Origin: Legionella gratiana | GTDB lineage: Bacteria; Pseudomonadota; Gammaproteobacteria; Legionellales; Legionellaceae | Direction of reading: 5' to 3' | Assembly: GCF_001467695.1 (NCBI RefSeq) | Contig: NZ_LNYE01000022.1 | Coordinates: 435,813 to 499,812 of the forward strand | Length of the DNA stretch: 64,000 nucleotides | In this document: positions 27,861 through 36,344 of the stretch, in pieces | Layout: every line of letters begins with the position of its first letter | Position numbering within the stretch: the first letter of the stretch is position 1 | Notes under the pieces: model-generated | What the model was told of the DNA's origin: nothing | Database searches by the model: none | What the model saw: the letters and a program-made list of their open reading frames with translations, nothing else | Position numbers and translations under genes: made by a program

Positions 27861-28625
27861 CTAATTTCTACCTGCCATAACACCACCATCAACATTAATG
27901 ACTTCACCAGTTATCCAACTTGCTTTGTCAGATAAAAGAAATTCAATCGCATCGGCGACATCGCTCACTTTACCTATCCTCCCAATAGGATGAAATTGAT
28001 TAAAGCTCTGCAATGTCAACTCAATTTTATCTTCAGCAATAAATGACTTATAAATAGGAGTGACTACTACTGCAGGTGCAACCGCATTAACTCTTATATG
28101 ATATTCTGCAAGTTCCATAGCTAAATGTTGGGTCAAAGAATGAAGCCCTGCTTTTTGGATGGAATATGCTGAAGAAGGTGTTGCTTTAACTGCTTGATTG
28201 GCCCACATTGATCCTATGTTAACTATTGCACCTTCTCCATTTTTCTTCATGTTTTGAACCACAGCCTGAGTAATAAAAAAGAATGCTTTGTTAATATTTA
28301 TCTGGAGATCATAATCCGTTACTGTATGCTCTAAAAAGCTTATAGGTTTAAAACATCCAGCTGCATTAACAAGATATTTTATTTTACGAGCTTCGTCATT
28401 GATTTTATGAATGAATCGTGAGATATGATCTTCATTATGGAGATCAACTACAGAAATCTCCACTGTCGTTTCATTCCCATCAATTTCTTCAGCAGCTTTT
28501 ATGAGCTTTTGCTCATTTCTGCCTGTGATTAGCAAATCCAGACCATATCTAGAGAGTCTTTTTGCTGTTTCTAATCCCATACCACTTGACCCACCGACGA
28601 TAATAGCTAAATCTTTATGTAACAT
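27861..28625 (-). CDS. Short-chain dehydrogenase/reductase, divergent from HxlR regulator
   Basis: ATG at 28625 ([12 protein letters not shown]) follows AAGGTGA. The 254-residue SDR has the cofactor loop [14 protein letters not shown] in place of NNAG, the catalytic Ser in IVNIGSMWA, Tyr-Lys in YSIQK, and the end [11 protein letters not shown]. The substrate is unknown. It faces away from an HxlR-family regulator across about 110 bases containing a perfect palindrome. This layout is typical of an aldehyde- or quinone-inducible reductase controlled by its neighbour. Confidence 0.88.
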   Translation of the reverse strand: MLHKDLAIIVGGSSGMGLETAKRLSRYGLDLLITGRNEQKLIKAAEEIDGNETTVEISVVDLHNEDHISRFIHKINDEARKIKYLVNAAGCFKPISFLEHTVTDYDLQININKAFFFITQAVVQNMKKNGEGAIVNIGSMWANQAVKATPSSAYSIQKAGLHSLTQHLAMELAEYHIRVNAVAPAVVVTPIYKSFIAEDKIELTLQSFNQFHPIGRIGKVSDVADAIEFLLSDKASWITGEVINVDGGVMAGRN

Positions 28626-28695
28626 GTTTATCACCTTTTTTGTTTCGTTCTACCCAATTAATTATTAAAGAGATATAATTTTTAAAAAAGTAAGC

Positions 28696-28705
28696 ACCAA
28701 TTGGT
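28696..28705. promoter_or_regulatory. Palindromic operator candidate between SDR and HxlR
   Basis: ACCAATTGGT is a perfect 10-bp palindrome, extendable with one mismatch to GcACCAATTGGTaC. It lies in the divergent SDR/HxlR intergenic region, where an HxlR dimer would be expected to bind. The link is inference from position. Confidence 0.5.
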
Positions 28706-28737
28706 ACTGTAAGAACTTTTAGGTTCAACTTATTGAA

Positions 28738-29070
28738 ATGTTTGAGAAAAAAAAATTAAAGCAAAAAATACCACCGCTAAAAGCGGCTACGATGGTGGAG
28801 ACTATTTACGGATGTAAATGGTCTCTTACTGTCTATTCTCTTTTGCGAAATGGAATCAATCGTCCTGGCGAAATGGTACGAAGTGTTGAAGGCCTTTCAA
28901 CAAAAGTTTTAAATCAATGTCTAAGAAAGAATGTTGATTTTGGTATTCTTGACAAAAAAACGTATAATGAAACGCCTCCAAGAGTGGAGTATTTTGTAAC
29001 CTCTTTTGGCGCAAATTTTTTAAAGATTCTGGATAAAATCGAAGAATTAAATGCTCAAATTAAGTCGTAA
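28738..29070 (+). CDS. HxlR-family transcriptional regulator
   Basis: A 110-residue winged-helix protein with the HxlR pattern: IYGCKWSLTVYSLLRNGINR, then FxxL-equivalent GLSTKVLNQCLRKNVDFGIL, and a wing ending PPRVEYFVTSFG. The first helix keeps the conserved Gly-Cys-Lys-Trp; the Cys is the redox- or electrophile-sensing residue in several members. It is probably controlling the divergent SDR through the palindrome at 28696. The ATG at 28738 has only a weak ribosome site. Confidence 0.82.
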   Translation: MFEKKKLKQKIPPLKAATMVETIYGCKWSLTVYSLLRNGINRPGEMVRSVEGLSTKVLNQCLRKNVDFGILDKKTYNETPPRVEYFVTSFGANFLKILDKIEELNAQIKS

Positions 29071-29088
29071 CTCCTTCAAAAAATTTTT

Positions 29089-29127
29089 ATTCTAAGCAAC
29101 CTCAAAAATCTAGGTTGCATATAGAAT
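29089..29127. terminator. Bidirectional terminator between HxlR and phasin genes
   Basis: Nested stems GCAACCT (29096-29102) / AGGTTGC (29112-29118) and ATTCTA (29089-29094) / TAGAAT (29122-29127), just after the HxlR stop and between convergent genes, with AATTTTTA flanking on the left. Confidence 0.65.
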
Positions 29128-29168
29128 AATTCATGAAGTCAGAAATCTTGTAATAAGAAAAATTGCTT

Positions 29169-29831
29169 TTAATGTTTTTGGACATTCAGATCTTGTGTAC
29201 TACTTTTTTCAGTAACAGTATTCACAGGTATATTTTCATTAGTAGTCCCAGTTGGAGTACCTTGGCTTATTGGTTCTTTTGCATGAATAACACTTGTTTT
29301 TGTTTGTGCTGAAGTAGTGCTTTTAGCCTTCTTCTTTTCGCTTTTTGGAGCAGGATTTTTACTCACTTTTGCAGCTTTCGTATCTTTTTTTGTATTGGCT
29401 GATGCGATGCTTGAAGCAGTTTTTTTTGCTGTAGATACTGATTTTTTTTCAGTGGGGGCTGATTTCTTTGTTGCAGTTTTTTTAGCGCTGCTTTTAGCTG
29501 CAGTAGCTGTTTTTTTAGCACTTTTTTCTGCAGTAGTATATGCCTCTTTCATCATTTTTTGTGGACTTTGATCAAAATTGCGAGAAACATTGAGCCAATG
29601 GTTTTCTAATATACCGAAGGTAGTTCTCATGTAATCAATCATCATATTACTATTTTGAACAAATAATTCGATTTGTTTTTCAAAAATCTCTTCTGGTTTT
29701 TTGACACTTAATAAATCCATGGGTTTCATGTAAGACAAGTTTTGCATCATTTTAACATTGAGCTCCATTAGTTTTTGTATTGGAGCATCCAAATTATTAA
29801 AAATTTTTTGATCAAAAAATTGATTTTTCAT
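29169..29831 (-). CDS. Phasin-family protein with histone-H1-like Ala/Lys-rich tail
   Basis: The N-terminal 95 residues read like a phasin: amphipathic helices with LMELNVKMMQNL and KPEEIFEKQIELFVQNSNMM, and a YMRTTFG-type segment. Phasins coat polyhydroxybutyrate granules, which Legionella store. From about residue 98 to 185 the protein is Ala/Lys/Ser/Thr-rich (KSAKKTATAAKSSAKKTATK), like eukaryotic histone H1 tails and PhaF-type phasins that also bind DNA. A polar tail follows. PhaF-like anchoring of granules to the nucleoid is the likely role. Convergent with hxlR, with a shared terminator. Confidence 0.78.
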   Translation of the reverse strand: MKNQFFDQKIFNNLDAPIQKLMELNVKMMQNLSYMKPMDLLSVKKPEEIFEKQIELFVQNSNMMIDYMRTTFGILENHWLNVSRNFDQSPQKMMKEAYTTAEKSAKKTATAAKSSAKKTATKKSAPTEKKSVSTAKKTASSIASANTKKDTKAAKVSKNPAPKSEKKKAKSTTSAQTKTSVIHAKEPISQGTPTGTTNENIPVNTVTEKSSTQDLNVQKH

Positions 29832-30013
29832 AGCATCTCCTTATGTTGCATTGCACAATTCAAGATTAGTTACTCACTTTATATTTGTCAAATAGAATTA
29901 ATTTTGCTTAAATCTAGGTTGAATCCCTTTTCTAAAATATTTTTAAACACTAAAGATGTTTTCAAATTCAAAACATCCTTTGCCCTTGCTATATAATATA
30001 TTCATTAATTACT

Positions 30014-31624
30014 TTAGGAAAGTTGGTAAATAGAATTTCTGATCGTTGCAACTGCTTGGTCTGACTTGGTTTGTGAAAATAAACCTAATCTCCCTGTAAT
30101 CTGATAATTAACTCCTAATGCAAAAAGATAACCAATTCCTAACAAACTAATTGCAGTAATTATTTCGGCAACTATCCATCTTGAATCACGGTGCTTTTGT
30201 AACAACCCTCTAGAGGAATCTATTTTTTTTAAACACTTTTTACAATAATCATTAAATAGTGCAGGATCCGGATTTTTAGCAAGAGTTTCTGTATATTGCC
30301 TCAATTTCTTTGCTAAGTATTCAGCTTTTCTACCTTCTTGTTTAAATCCTCTATGGATTAACTCGTCTCCTTTTTTAGAAAGTCGTAAAATTAAGGTAAA
30401 TATTGTTTGAATTTGTTCTTCTGTTGTTTTTTCATACCGTTTAAGCTCAGTTTTAGACAGGTTTTGAACTTTTTTTAATTGATATTTTCGCAGATCAATT
30501 TTTAAAAATTGTTGTCTTGCTTCTTCTACAGTCCAACGTGCTGCAACATTTTCATTTAAAAGACCATCGAGGCATTGTTTTATTTGATCTGCATCTTTCT
30601 TGAAAAGCACTACTTGCGGATCTGAAAACAAATCATTATTTGTTGTTTTCTTTTTAATTTCACTCCAAGGAGATTTGTGGTGTAAATAATAATTTCTATA
30701 ATCATCACCCCATAAATAGCTTAAAATTCGGCCAACAGCATAAGCGTCTGATTTTTGAGTATAATTTGGAATACCCAAATAGAGTTCAGGGGATCTATAT
30801 GCAGTTGTTCCTACTCTGCGGTTTTCTATACGCTCCCCTCTTATTGCATTCCCATAATCAATAATTGTTACTTTAGAGGGAGAATCAATTTTCATATTCC
30901 CTTCTCTATTAATAGTGATGGAAGATGTCTTACTTAAATCAATTATCATATTGCCTGGTTTTAAATCGCGATGAATCAAATCCTTATCGATTACCTGTTC
31001 TTTTACTGCATCAAGGATTGCAAAAGTAATTTCCATGCGTTTTTCTACAGTAAGCATGGGAATAAGATCAACAATTTTTTCGCGCTCTTTAGGATTAAGC
31101 AATACTTCGAGAGGGATACCTTTCGCTTGTTTCATTACTAATAAGCTTTTTTTCCCATTATTATGAACAAACACGGGAGGCTTAGCACCTAAATGTCCCA
31201 CATGGACTAAATTATTATACTCTTGTATTACAGAATCACTTCGATCACGTTCATTATGCTGTTCTATCTTGACAATTCGATTTTTACTTGCTTTTACAAT
31301 TGGATTATTTGTCTCAAATTTAATTGTGCCTAATATAGGATAAACAGTGGCGTATCCGCCTCGACCTAAAGGCTCAGAACTTAAATCAAATATCTCAAAT
31401 CGCTCTCCCTCCTTGCCCTTACTTCTTTTTCTTCGTAGCAATGATTGAGTAAAGCAAAAAACATAGTCAATACCCTGAACTGTAGTATATTGATATTCTT
31501 GGTTTTTGATCCACATATCATCAATATGTTTACTTTTAAGGAACTCATGGAGAGCCGCTCTCTCAGATATGCCTAGATTTGCTTCATAAATTTTTGTGGG
31601 ATCGAGCTCGATTTTTATCGACAT
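30014..31624 (-). CDS. Eukaryote-like Ser/Thr protein kinase with C-terminal membrane helix (LegK-like effector candidate)
   Basis: Kinase features are complete: Gly loop GRGGYATVYP (about 87-96), Lys119 in VKIEQ, HRDLKPGN (218-225), DYG at 256-258 in place of DFG, SPE at 278-280 in place of APE, and KSDAYAVGRI for subdomain IX. Residues 375-480 are helical and Lys-rich. A single hydrophobic segment at about 485-510 (IVAEIITAISLLGIGYLFAL) could anchor the protein in a membrane. No signal peptide. Legionella translocate several kinases of this kind (LegK family), so delivery into the host is plausible though untested. Monocistronic. Confidence 0.85.
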   Translation of the reverse strand: MSIKIELDPTKIYEANLGISERAALHEFLKSKHIDDMWIKNQEYQYTTVQGIDYVFCFTQSLLRRKRSKGKEGERFEIFDLSSEPLGRGGYATVYPILGTIKFETNNPIVKASKNRIVKIEQHNERDRSDSVIQEYNNLVHVGHLGAKPPVFVHNNGKKSLLVMKQAKGIPLEVLLNPKEREKIVDLIPMLTVEKRMEITFAILDAVKEQVIDKDLIHRDLKPGNMIIDLSKTSSITINREGNMKIDSPSKVTIIDYGNAIRGERIENRRVGTTAYRSPELYLGIPNYTQKSDAYAVGRILSYLWGDDYRNYYLHHKSPWSEIKKKTTNNDLFSDPQVVLFKKDADQIKQCLDGLLNENVAARWTVEEARQQFLKIDLRKYQLKKVQNLSKTELKRYEKTTEEQIQTIFTLILRLSKKGDELIHRGFKQEGRKAEYLAKKLRQYTETLAKNPDPALFNDYCKKCLKKIDSSRGLLQKHRDSRWIVAEIITAISLLGIGYLFALGVNYQITGRLGLFSQTKSDQAVATIRNSIYQLS

Positions 31625-31793
31625 GTGTTTAAAAAATAATATTTAATCAAAGTGTTTTATTGTATATCAATATAATTGATTCGTTAACTCATTTCCTAAT
31701 AAATGTTTTTTTCATAAAAAAAATAGCATATTTCCCATCATTTCATGTAGGATGAATAGGGTTTATTTGATTCTTTTTTTCAAGGAGAGTACT

Positions 31794-32591
31794 GTGGGCA
31801 AACTAACTGTTGAAGGAATGACTGCCGTTGAAAAAAACAAAAGGGAACGTGCAGACGCTTTAAAGATTTTAACTTCAAAACCCTTTAACCTGAATAACGA
31901 TGAGCAACAAGCCACGCTCAGAAAATACATTAATAATTTTGAATACAATGCCAATATGATGTATCTTTTTCAAGGGATGAGTACAGGGCTTACTGCATGG
32001 AGTGGTTCTTGGCTCGTAGGCTTTCTTTTACCCATCCCTGAATTTGCGAATTATTTTCTAAGTATGTTTCTCTATTGTGGGGCAGCTGGTTATATCCTCC
32101 AAAATTTTAGTCTCGATGATTTTCATCATCAACTGGATGAAATGAAGACTATATACAATTGGTGCTTAAAAAATGGGCAACCAACCTACGATGGTACCGA
32201 CAATACTGTTGTACTCTCTAATCCTGATATCCAACGATTAATCAAATTAATTGCCCCCCTATGTACCACAGAGTTTATGTTGGCATGGAAACCAGTATCA
32301 GAAGCTGAACAACCTAAAAGCACCCTTTGGAGTAGTATTTCATCTGCTTATTCATTTTTTACAGCACCCACACCTAGTGTCGATCACAATCGTCTTTTAG
32401 ATTTAAAAGCCAGCGTAGAAAGACGAGAACTTGATGTAGGTGTTTTTAAAGGTGTTGAAAGTGCAGTTCGTTATTTTGCAACAGACTCTCATTTTAGAGA
32501 GCTTTTGATAACTAAAGTAAAACAACCAGTGGAACAAATAAAAGGAATGCTTCCTTCTGTACTCAGTATGAATTATTCCAAGTCTGACTAA
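31794..32591 (+). CDS. Hypothetical protein with membrane hairpin
   Basis: The GTG at 31794 is the likely start because AAGGAG lies six bases upstream; an ATG at 31752 has no such site. The 265-residue product has a hydrophobic hairpin at about residues 60-105 (WSGSWLVGFLLPIPEF, FLSMFLYCGAAGYIL) between soluble helical parts. No signal peptide and no known domain. It lies between a LegK-like kinase and a small myristoylation-like protein, in a patch of lineage-specific genes. An effector is possible but not shown. Confidence 0.6.
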   Translation: MGKLTVEGMTAVEKNKRERADALKILTSKPFNLNNDEQQATLRKYINNFEYNANMMYLFQGMSTGLTAWSGSWLVGFLLPIPEFANYFLSMFLYCGAAGYILQNFSLDDFHHQLDEMKTIYNWCLKNGQPTYDGTDNTVVLSNPDIQRLIKLIAPLCTTEFMLAWKPVSEAEQPKSTLWSSISSAYSFFTAPTPSVDHNRLLDLKASVERRELDVGVFKGVESAVRYFATDSHFRELLITKVKQPVEQIKGMLPSVLSMNYSKSD

Positions 32592-32728
32592 TCAATGCAT
32601 ATATAGGAATTTTTAGGTGAAGCAAAGAATTATATAACTTTTGCTTCATCCCCATCATACGCTAATCATTTGATTTGACATTAATTTTTTATCAAGTAGA
32701 ATCTCTTAAATTTTATTGGAGCTAAAAT

Positions 32729-32968
32729 ATGGGAAATAGTTCTTCTTTCGATAAATCAATTGAAAAACAAGAAGCATATGTAAGGAAACGCATGAAAGAT
32801 CCTGATATGAGTCATTTAAAACATGGTTTTTTTAGAGATGGCCATGAGAAATACTCTAATCGTCAAATTAAGGGTTATTTACGACAAGAATATAATCATA
32901 CACGTAAATCGGATTCTTACGTATCTGATCATGATCTCCATGAATCTAAACGATATAGGATGTCTTAG
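32729..32968 (+). CDS. Small hydrophilic hypothetical protein starting MGNSSS
   Basis: ATG follows TTGGAGCTAAAAT, a good ribosome site. The 79-residue product is strongly charged (Lys, Arg, His, Asp rich) with no hydrophobic segment. Its N-terminus, MGNSSSFDKS, matches the eukaryotic N-myristoylation pattern: Gly2, small residue at 5, Ser at 6. Bacteria lack the transferase, so this would matter only if the protein enters a host cell. A clear terminator follows. No family recognised. Confidence 0.55.
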   Translation: MGNSSSFDKSIEKQEAYVRKRMKDPDMSHLKHGFFRDGHEKYSNRQIKGYLRQEYNHTRKSDSYVSDHDLHESKRYRMS

Positions 32969-33014
32969 GGAATATTAGGAGTAAACAGCATTTAATGTAA
33001 CCCAATACTCTCTG

Positions 33015-33040
33015 CCGCTCCATTGATAGGAGCGGATTTT
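33015..33040 (+). terminator. Terminator after the MGNSSS gene
   Basis: CCGCTCC (33015-33021) pairs with GGAGCGG (33029-33035) around a seven-base loop, followed by ATTTT. Confidence 0.7.
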
Positions 33041-33187
33041 AGGCATAAACTGCTCAGATTTTCGTGCAGATATTAATCAGAAACTTAACTGGATTCATGA
33101 TAAATTCCTCTGTGTAATTGGGAGTTTTCATCATTGATGATGATGTTTTGCGAAATTTTCCAATGATCATTCTCTTGTTGCTTCTGC

Positions 33188-33337
33188 TCAATGACCGCCA
33201 CCAGGCCCTCCGAACCCACCTCCCGCTCCACCAAAGCCAGTATGAGCTTTATGAGCATGATGACTTGACTCATTATGCGTGGTGGTGCATGCTGACAACA
33301 ATCCCATAAAGATGGCTAACAAAAGAATTCGATTCAT
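33188..33337 (-). CDS. Small His/Gly-rich lipoprotein
   Basis: ATG at 33337 has GGGAGAA upstream. The 49-residue product begins with a lipoprotein signal MNRILLLAIFMGLLSAC, so Cys17 would be lipidated. The mature part is His-rich (HNESSHHAHKAH) and ends in Gly-rich repeats (GFGGAGGGFGGPGGGH). His clusters on a membrane-anchored peptide suggest metal binding. It lies beside a MerR-type metal regulator and faces away from the His-rich periplasmic protein at 34068, so a shared metal role is inferred. Confidence 0.65.
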   Translation of the reverse strand: MNRILLLAIFMGLLSACTTTHNESSHHAHKAHTGFGGAGGGFGGPGGGH

Positions 33338-33452
33338 ATGAGTTCTCCCTGATTTATCATAATCCTTATCAATAAAATCTAGTACAATCCCTAAAAACAA
33401 CAAAAAAATCAATAATATAACTATTATTTTAAGATACTCTTTTAAATTGCTC

Positions 33453-33881
33453 TTATTTGTCGTTCCCTAATAAATCCCTATTTTTTTCAAATGCCAAAAG
33501 GATAGGACATGGCGTGGCATTCGCGTTCTTACATTCTTTTACCAAGCGGTTAAGAGCCTCTCGAGATTCTGTGAGCTCGGCAATTTGGGCATCCAGTTTT
33601 GTAATGCGCTTTTGTGCGATGCTTCTTACATACTCCCGATCATTTTTTGCATCAAGATCTAATAATTCTTTTATTTCTTTTAGGATAAATCCTGCTTTTT
33701 TTGCTGAAAGAATAAACCGCAAACGACGGATGTCTTGATCGTCATAGCGCCTTATTTTTCCTGAACTACATTCTTTTTCAAGCAAAGGAATATTAAGAAG
33801 TCCTTGTCGTTGATAAAAACGAATCGTTTCTACTCCAACGCCACATAATTTAGCGAACTCGCCAATTGTTTTACCACTCAT
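33453..33881 (-). CDS. MerR-family metal-responsive regulator
   Basis: The ATG at 33881 gives MSGKTIGEFAKLCGVGVETIRFYQRQGLL, the MerR winged-helix opening; GGAGT precedes it. The 142-residue length and the C-terminal VKECKNANATPCPIL loop closely match mercury MerR, whose Cys117 and Cys126 lie in the same kind of loop (here Cys117 and Cys125). The third mercury ligand, Cys82 in Tn21 MerR, is absent; the region reads LLDLDAKNDREY. The metal sensed may therefore differ. Its ribosome site overlaps the operator, which implies autoregulation. Confidence 0.82.
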   Translation of the reverse strand: MSGKTIGEFAKLCGVGVETIRFYQRQGLLNIPLLEKECSSGKIRRYDDQDIRRLRFILSAKKAGFILKEIKELLDLDAKNDREYVRSIAQKRITKLDAQIAELTESREALNRLVKECKNANATPCPILLAFEKNRDLLGNDK

Positions 33882-33884
33882 CAC

Positions 33885-33916
33885 TTGACTCCGTACTATA
33901 GTACACACTTTATATT
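33885..33916 (+). promoter_or_regulatory. MerR-type promoter/operator with long spacer
   Basis: TTGACT (-35, 33885-33890) and TTATAT or TATATT (-10, ending 33915/33916) are 19-20 bases apart. The perfect dyad GTACTATAGTAC (33893-33904) lies between them. TTGACTCCGTAC is identical to the left part of the mercury merOP operator. Long spacers of this kind are activated by MerR DNA distortion. It reads toward the His-rich gene at 34068. Confidence 0.75.
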
Positions 33917-34067
33917 ATTTATAGTCTGTGAATCAATGAATTGCAACGATCATCAATGTGGAGCTTAGTGATGATTAGAATGATCTCTGGCAACATGAGG
34001 GTATGCAATGAAGTTGCAACTCAGTTAGATTCATTGAATTTAGTCGTTAACTTATCAGGAGCAGCTT

Positions 34068-34892
34068 ATGCGCTTTTTATCTTCTCTATTATGTTTAGGG
34101 CTTATGCTCAACGGAATTCCATCTTACTCTCAAGAACAACTCCATCACGCCCACCAAAACCCTGTTACGCATAAGACGAAAAACAACCATAACATTAAGA
34201 TTTCTCTTAAAAAGGCACCAAACAAAATTATTGCTAATAAACCAGTAACCATCAGATTTCAATTGCTTCAGGATAATAAGGCACTCGCGTTTCCTGATTT
34301 AAAAGAAGTACATACCCAGAAAATTCATGTACTTATCATTGATCCCTTACTTAATGATTATCATCATGTTCATCCAGTGAAAGACAGTGAAAAATCGGAT
34401 TTTGTATTTAGTTTTAGCCCCAAAAACACAGGCTCCTATCAAATGTGGGTGGATATTACTCCTATCCAAACAAATCAGCAGGAATTTTTAGTGACTGATT
34501 TGGGAACTCCCTCCAAAAATCCCTTAGTTAAAGAAGAAGTCATATTAAACACTATTATGAGTCCTTATGAATTCACTTTAAAATTAGACAGCGCCCCTAA
34601 AGCGGGACAGGAAGTTATGGCAAACATCACAGTTACCAAAAATGGCAAACCATTCATGAATCTTGAACCAGTAATGGGAGCATTTGCTCATGTTGTTGGT
34701 TTTAGTGGCGATCATTCATCGATTCTTCATATTCATCCCATGGGAAAAGAACCGAGGAAAGAATCTGATCGAGGTGGTTCTGACTTAATGTTTCATATAG
34801 GTTTTAAAAAATCCGGTTATGTAAAATTATTTGCGCAATTTCGGATTGATGGACAAGATGTATATGCCCCCTTTGGTATTAAGGTAAGTTAA
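34068..34892 (+). CDS. Periplasmic His-rich protein of a MerR-controlled metal module
   Basis: AGGAGCAGCTT precedes the ATG. A signal peptide (MRFLSSLLCLGLMLNGIPSYS) leads into a His-rich N-terminus (EQLHHAHQNPVTHK). Two similar beta-sandwich-like halves follow, each with a His motif: YHHVHPVKDSEKSDF near residue 100 and AHVVGFSGDHSSILHIHPMG near 210-225. The HxHP motifs suggest copper- or other metal-binding in the periplasm, as in YtkA-like and copper-resistance-associated proteins. Transcription likely starts at the MerR-type promoter about 150 bases upstream. Specific metal unknown. Confidence 0.7.
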   Translation: MRFLSSLLCLGLMLNGIPSYSQEQLHHAHQNPVTHKTKNNHNIKISLKKAPNKIIANKPVTIRFQLLQDNKALAFPDLKEVHTQKIHVLIIDPLLNDYHHVHPVKDSEKSDFVFSFSPKNTGSYQMWVDITPIQTNQQEFLVTDLGTPSKNPLVKEEVILNTIMSPYEFTLKLDSAPKAGQEVMANITVTKNGKPFMNLEPVMGAFAHVVGFSGDHSSILHIHPMGKEPRKESDRGGSDLMFHIGFKKSGYVKLFAQFRIDGQDVYAPFGIKVS

Positions 34893-34916
34893 TACACCTA
34901 GTTCTCACCCCAAACA

Positions 34917-36125
34917 TCAAGTGACTTTCACTAAACGTTCCTTGGGAGTTATCATTCGTTCTATTATAAAATACATACTAATTCCTAAAATGATGGCCCC
35001 ATCTATAACAAGTGCAACCGGACGCATCGAACCATCAAAAAAAAGACCCGTTAGTGCAACGGCTCCTGATGAAATAAACAAGCGTGTTGACATAATGAAT
35101 GAGGAGCATGTTCCCTTAAGATTAGGTAAAATTTCCAATGATTGTGCAAAAGTAACGCTCATTGGAAAAGCACAACCGACTGCCATCCAGCACATTGCGA
35201 ATGTAATCAAGCGTGGAGAATCTGGATGCTGAAAAGCAAAATAAGTGAAAAGTACAATGGAGATTGTACAACAAACCATTCCGAAATTGACTGCCTTCCG
35301 ACTCCCAATTTTAGCAACCACTTTTTCAGCATAAAAACTGGTAAGCGAAAATATCAATACAATTAACCCTTGTTGCATAGCAAATTGAAAATAAGATAAT
35401 TTACTCGTATTAATATAATAAAACGAGGCACTACCCACAAAAGTTAAATAAGCAGTGACTAACATATTGGGCATACTGGCATAAATTAAAAACTTACCGT
35501 GTGAGAAAACTGTCCAATAATCTTTAAATAGAGTCAAAACGTTTAAAGGTTGTTTTTTTGTTTTGGTTTCTGGTAATTGCCAAATTAAAAAAAGCCATGA
35601 AATCAATGCGATGATCGCAACGAAAGTAAAATTAGCTCGCCAAGTAAAATAATTAATGATGGCACTGCCTAAAATAGGAGCAGCAGCCATAAAAATGGTA
35701 ACGTAAGCATTAATTTTACCAATATAATTTGCAGCCACTTCGCCACTATACCGATCGGAGATCATAGCAAAGCCCATCACTAAAGTACTGCTAGCTCCTA
35801 AGCCTTGGACAAAACGCCAAAACATCAATTGATATATGGAAAAGGAAAACACACAACCAATCGCTCCAATCAAGAAGCAAGTTGCACCAAAAATCATCAA
35901 TCCTCGTCGTCCCCATGATTCGGATAATGGTCCATACAGCAAACCTGAAAGACAGAATGCCAAAAAGTTAAGGCTCAAAGTACTTTGAACTTGTGCTTCT
36001 GTGCTACCGAAATAAGTCATAATGCTAGGAAAACTGGGCAAGGAAATATCGATTTCCATACAACAACCTAACAGTGAAATAACGATGAGTGCTACAAGTG
36101 GTAGCTGAAATAACCTGGATAACAT
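34917..36125 (-). CDS. MFS multidrug exporter, Bcr/CflA-like
   Basis: A 402-residue, 12-helix major facilitator with the Bcr/CflA opening MEIDISLPSFPSIMTYFGSTEAQVQ, the motif-A loop LYGPLSESWGRRGLMIFG, and helix 5 antiporter region (MAAAPILGSAIINYFTWRANF). Such proteins expel drugs such as bicyclomycin and sulfonamides by proton antiport. Single gene. Convergent with the metal-module gene, so its placement beside that module may be incidental. Confidence 0.88.
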   Translation of the reverse strand: MLSRLFQLPLVALIVISLLGCCMEIDISLPSFPSIMTYFGSTEAQVQSTLSLNFLAFCLSGLLYGPLSESWGRRGLMIFGATCFLIGAIGCVFSFSIYQLMFWRFVQGLGASSTLVMGFAMISDRYSGEVAANYIGKINAYVTIFMAAAPILGSAIINYFTWRANFTFVAIIALISWLFLIWQLPETKTKKQPLNVLTLFKDYWTVFSHGKFLIYASMPNMLVTAYLTFVGSASFYYINTSKLSYFQFAMQQGLIVLIFSLTSFYAEKVVAKIGSRKAVNFGMVCCTISIVLFTYFAFQHPDSPRLITFAMCWMAVGCAFPMSVTFAQSLEILPNLKGTCSSFIMSTRLFISSGAVALTGLFFDGSMRPVALVIDGAIILGISMYFIIERMITPKERLVKVT

Positions 36126-36344
36126 GATGGCTTCTTCTTAAAAATAGGATAAAACGATGGTAGTATCGTATTAGCTGAGTGAAATCTTAACAGCTATGTA
36201 ATTATATCGACATTTGTATATTTTTAGAATAGCAAGGAGCTACCAAATCTGTTTTTTATAAGGACGGGATGATCTGCAGCATATCGATAGGTTAAGTATT
36301 TATCGATCAAAAGTGCACATTAGCAAGCATTAAGATACTCTTTA

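Noticed and set aside
29317..29571. 84-aa Phe/Val/Ala-rich plus-strand frame
   Set aside because: Antisense shadow of the Ala/Lys-rich phasin tail; the hydrophobic run is produced by the reverse complement of Lys/Ala codons.
33085..33273. 62-aa minus-strand frame near the His-rich lipoprotein
   Set aside because: It overlaps the lipoprotein gene in another frame; the lipoprotein has a signal, lipobox and ribosome site, this frame has none.
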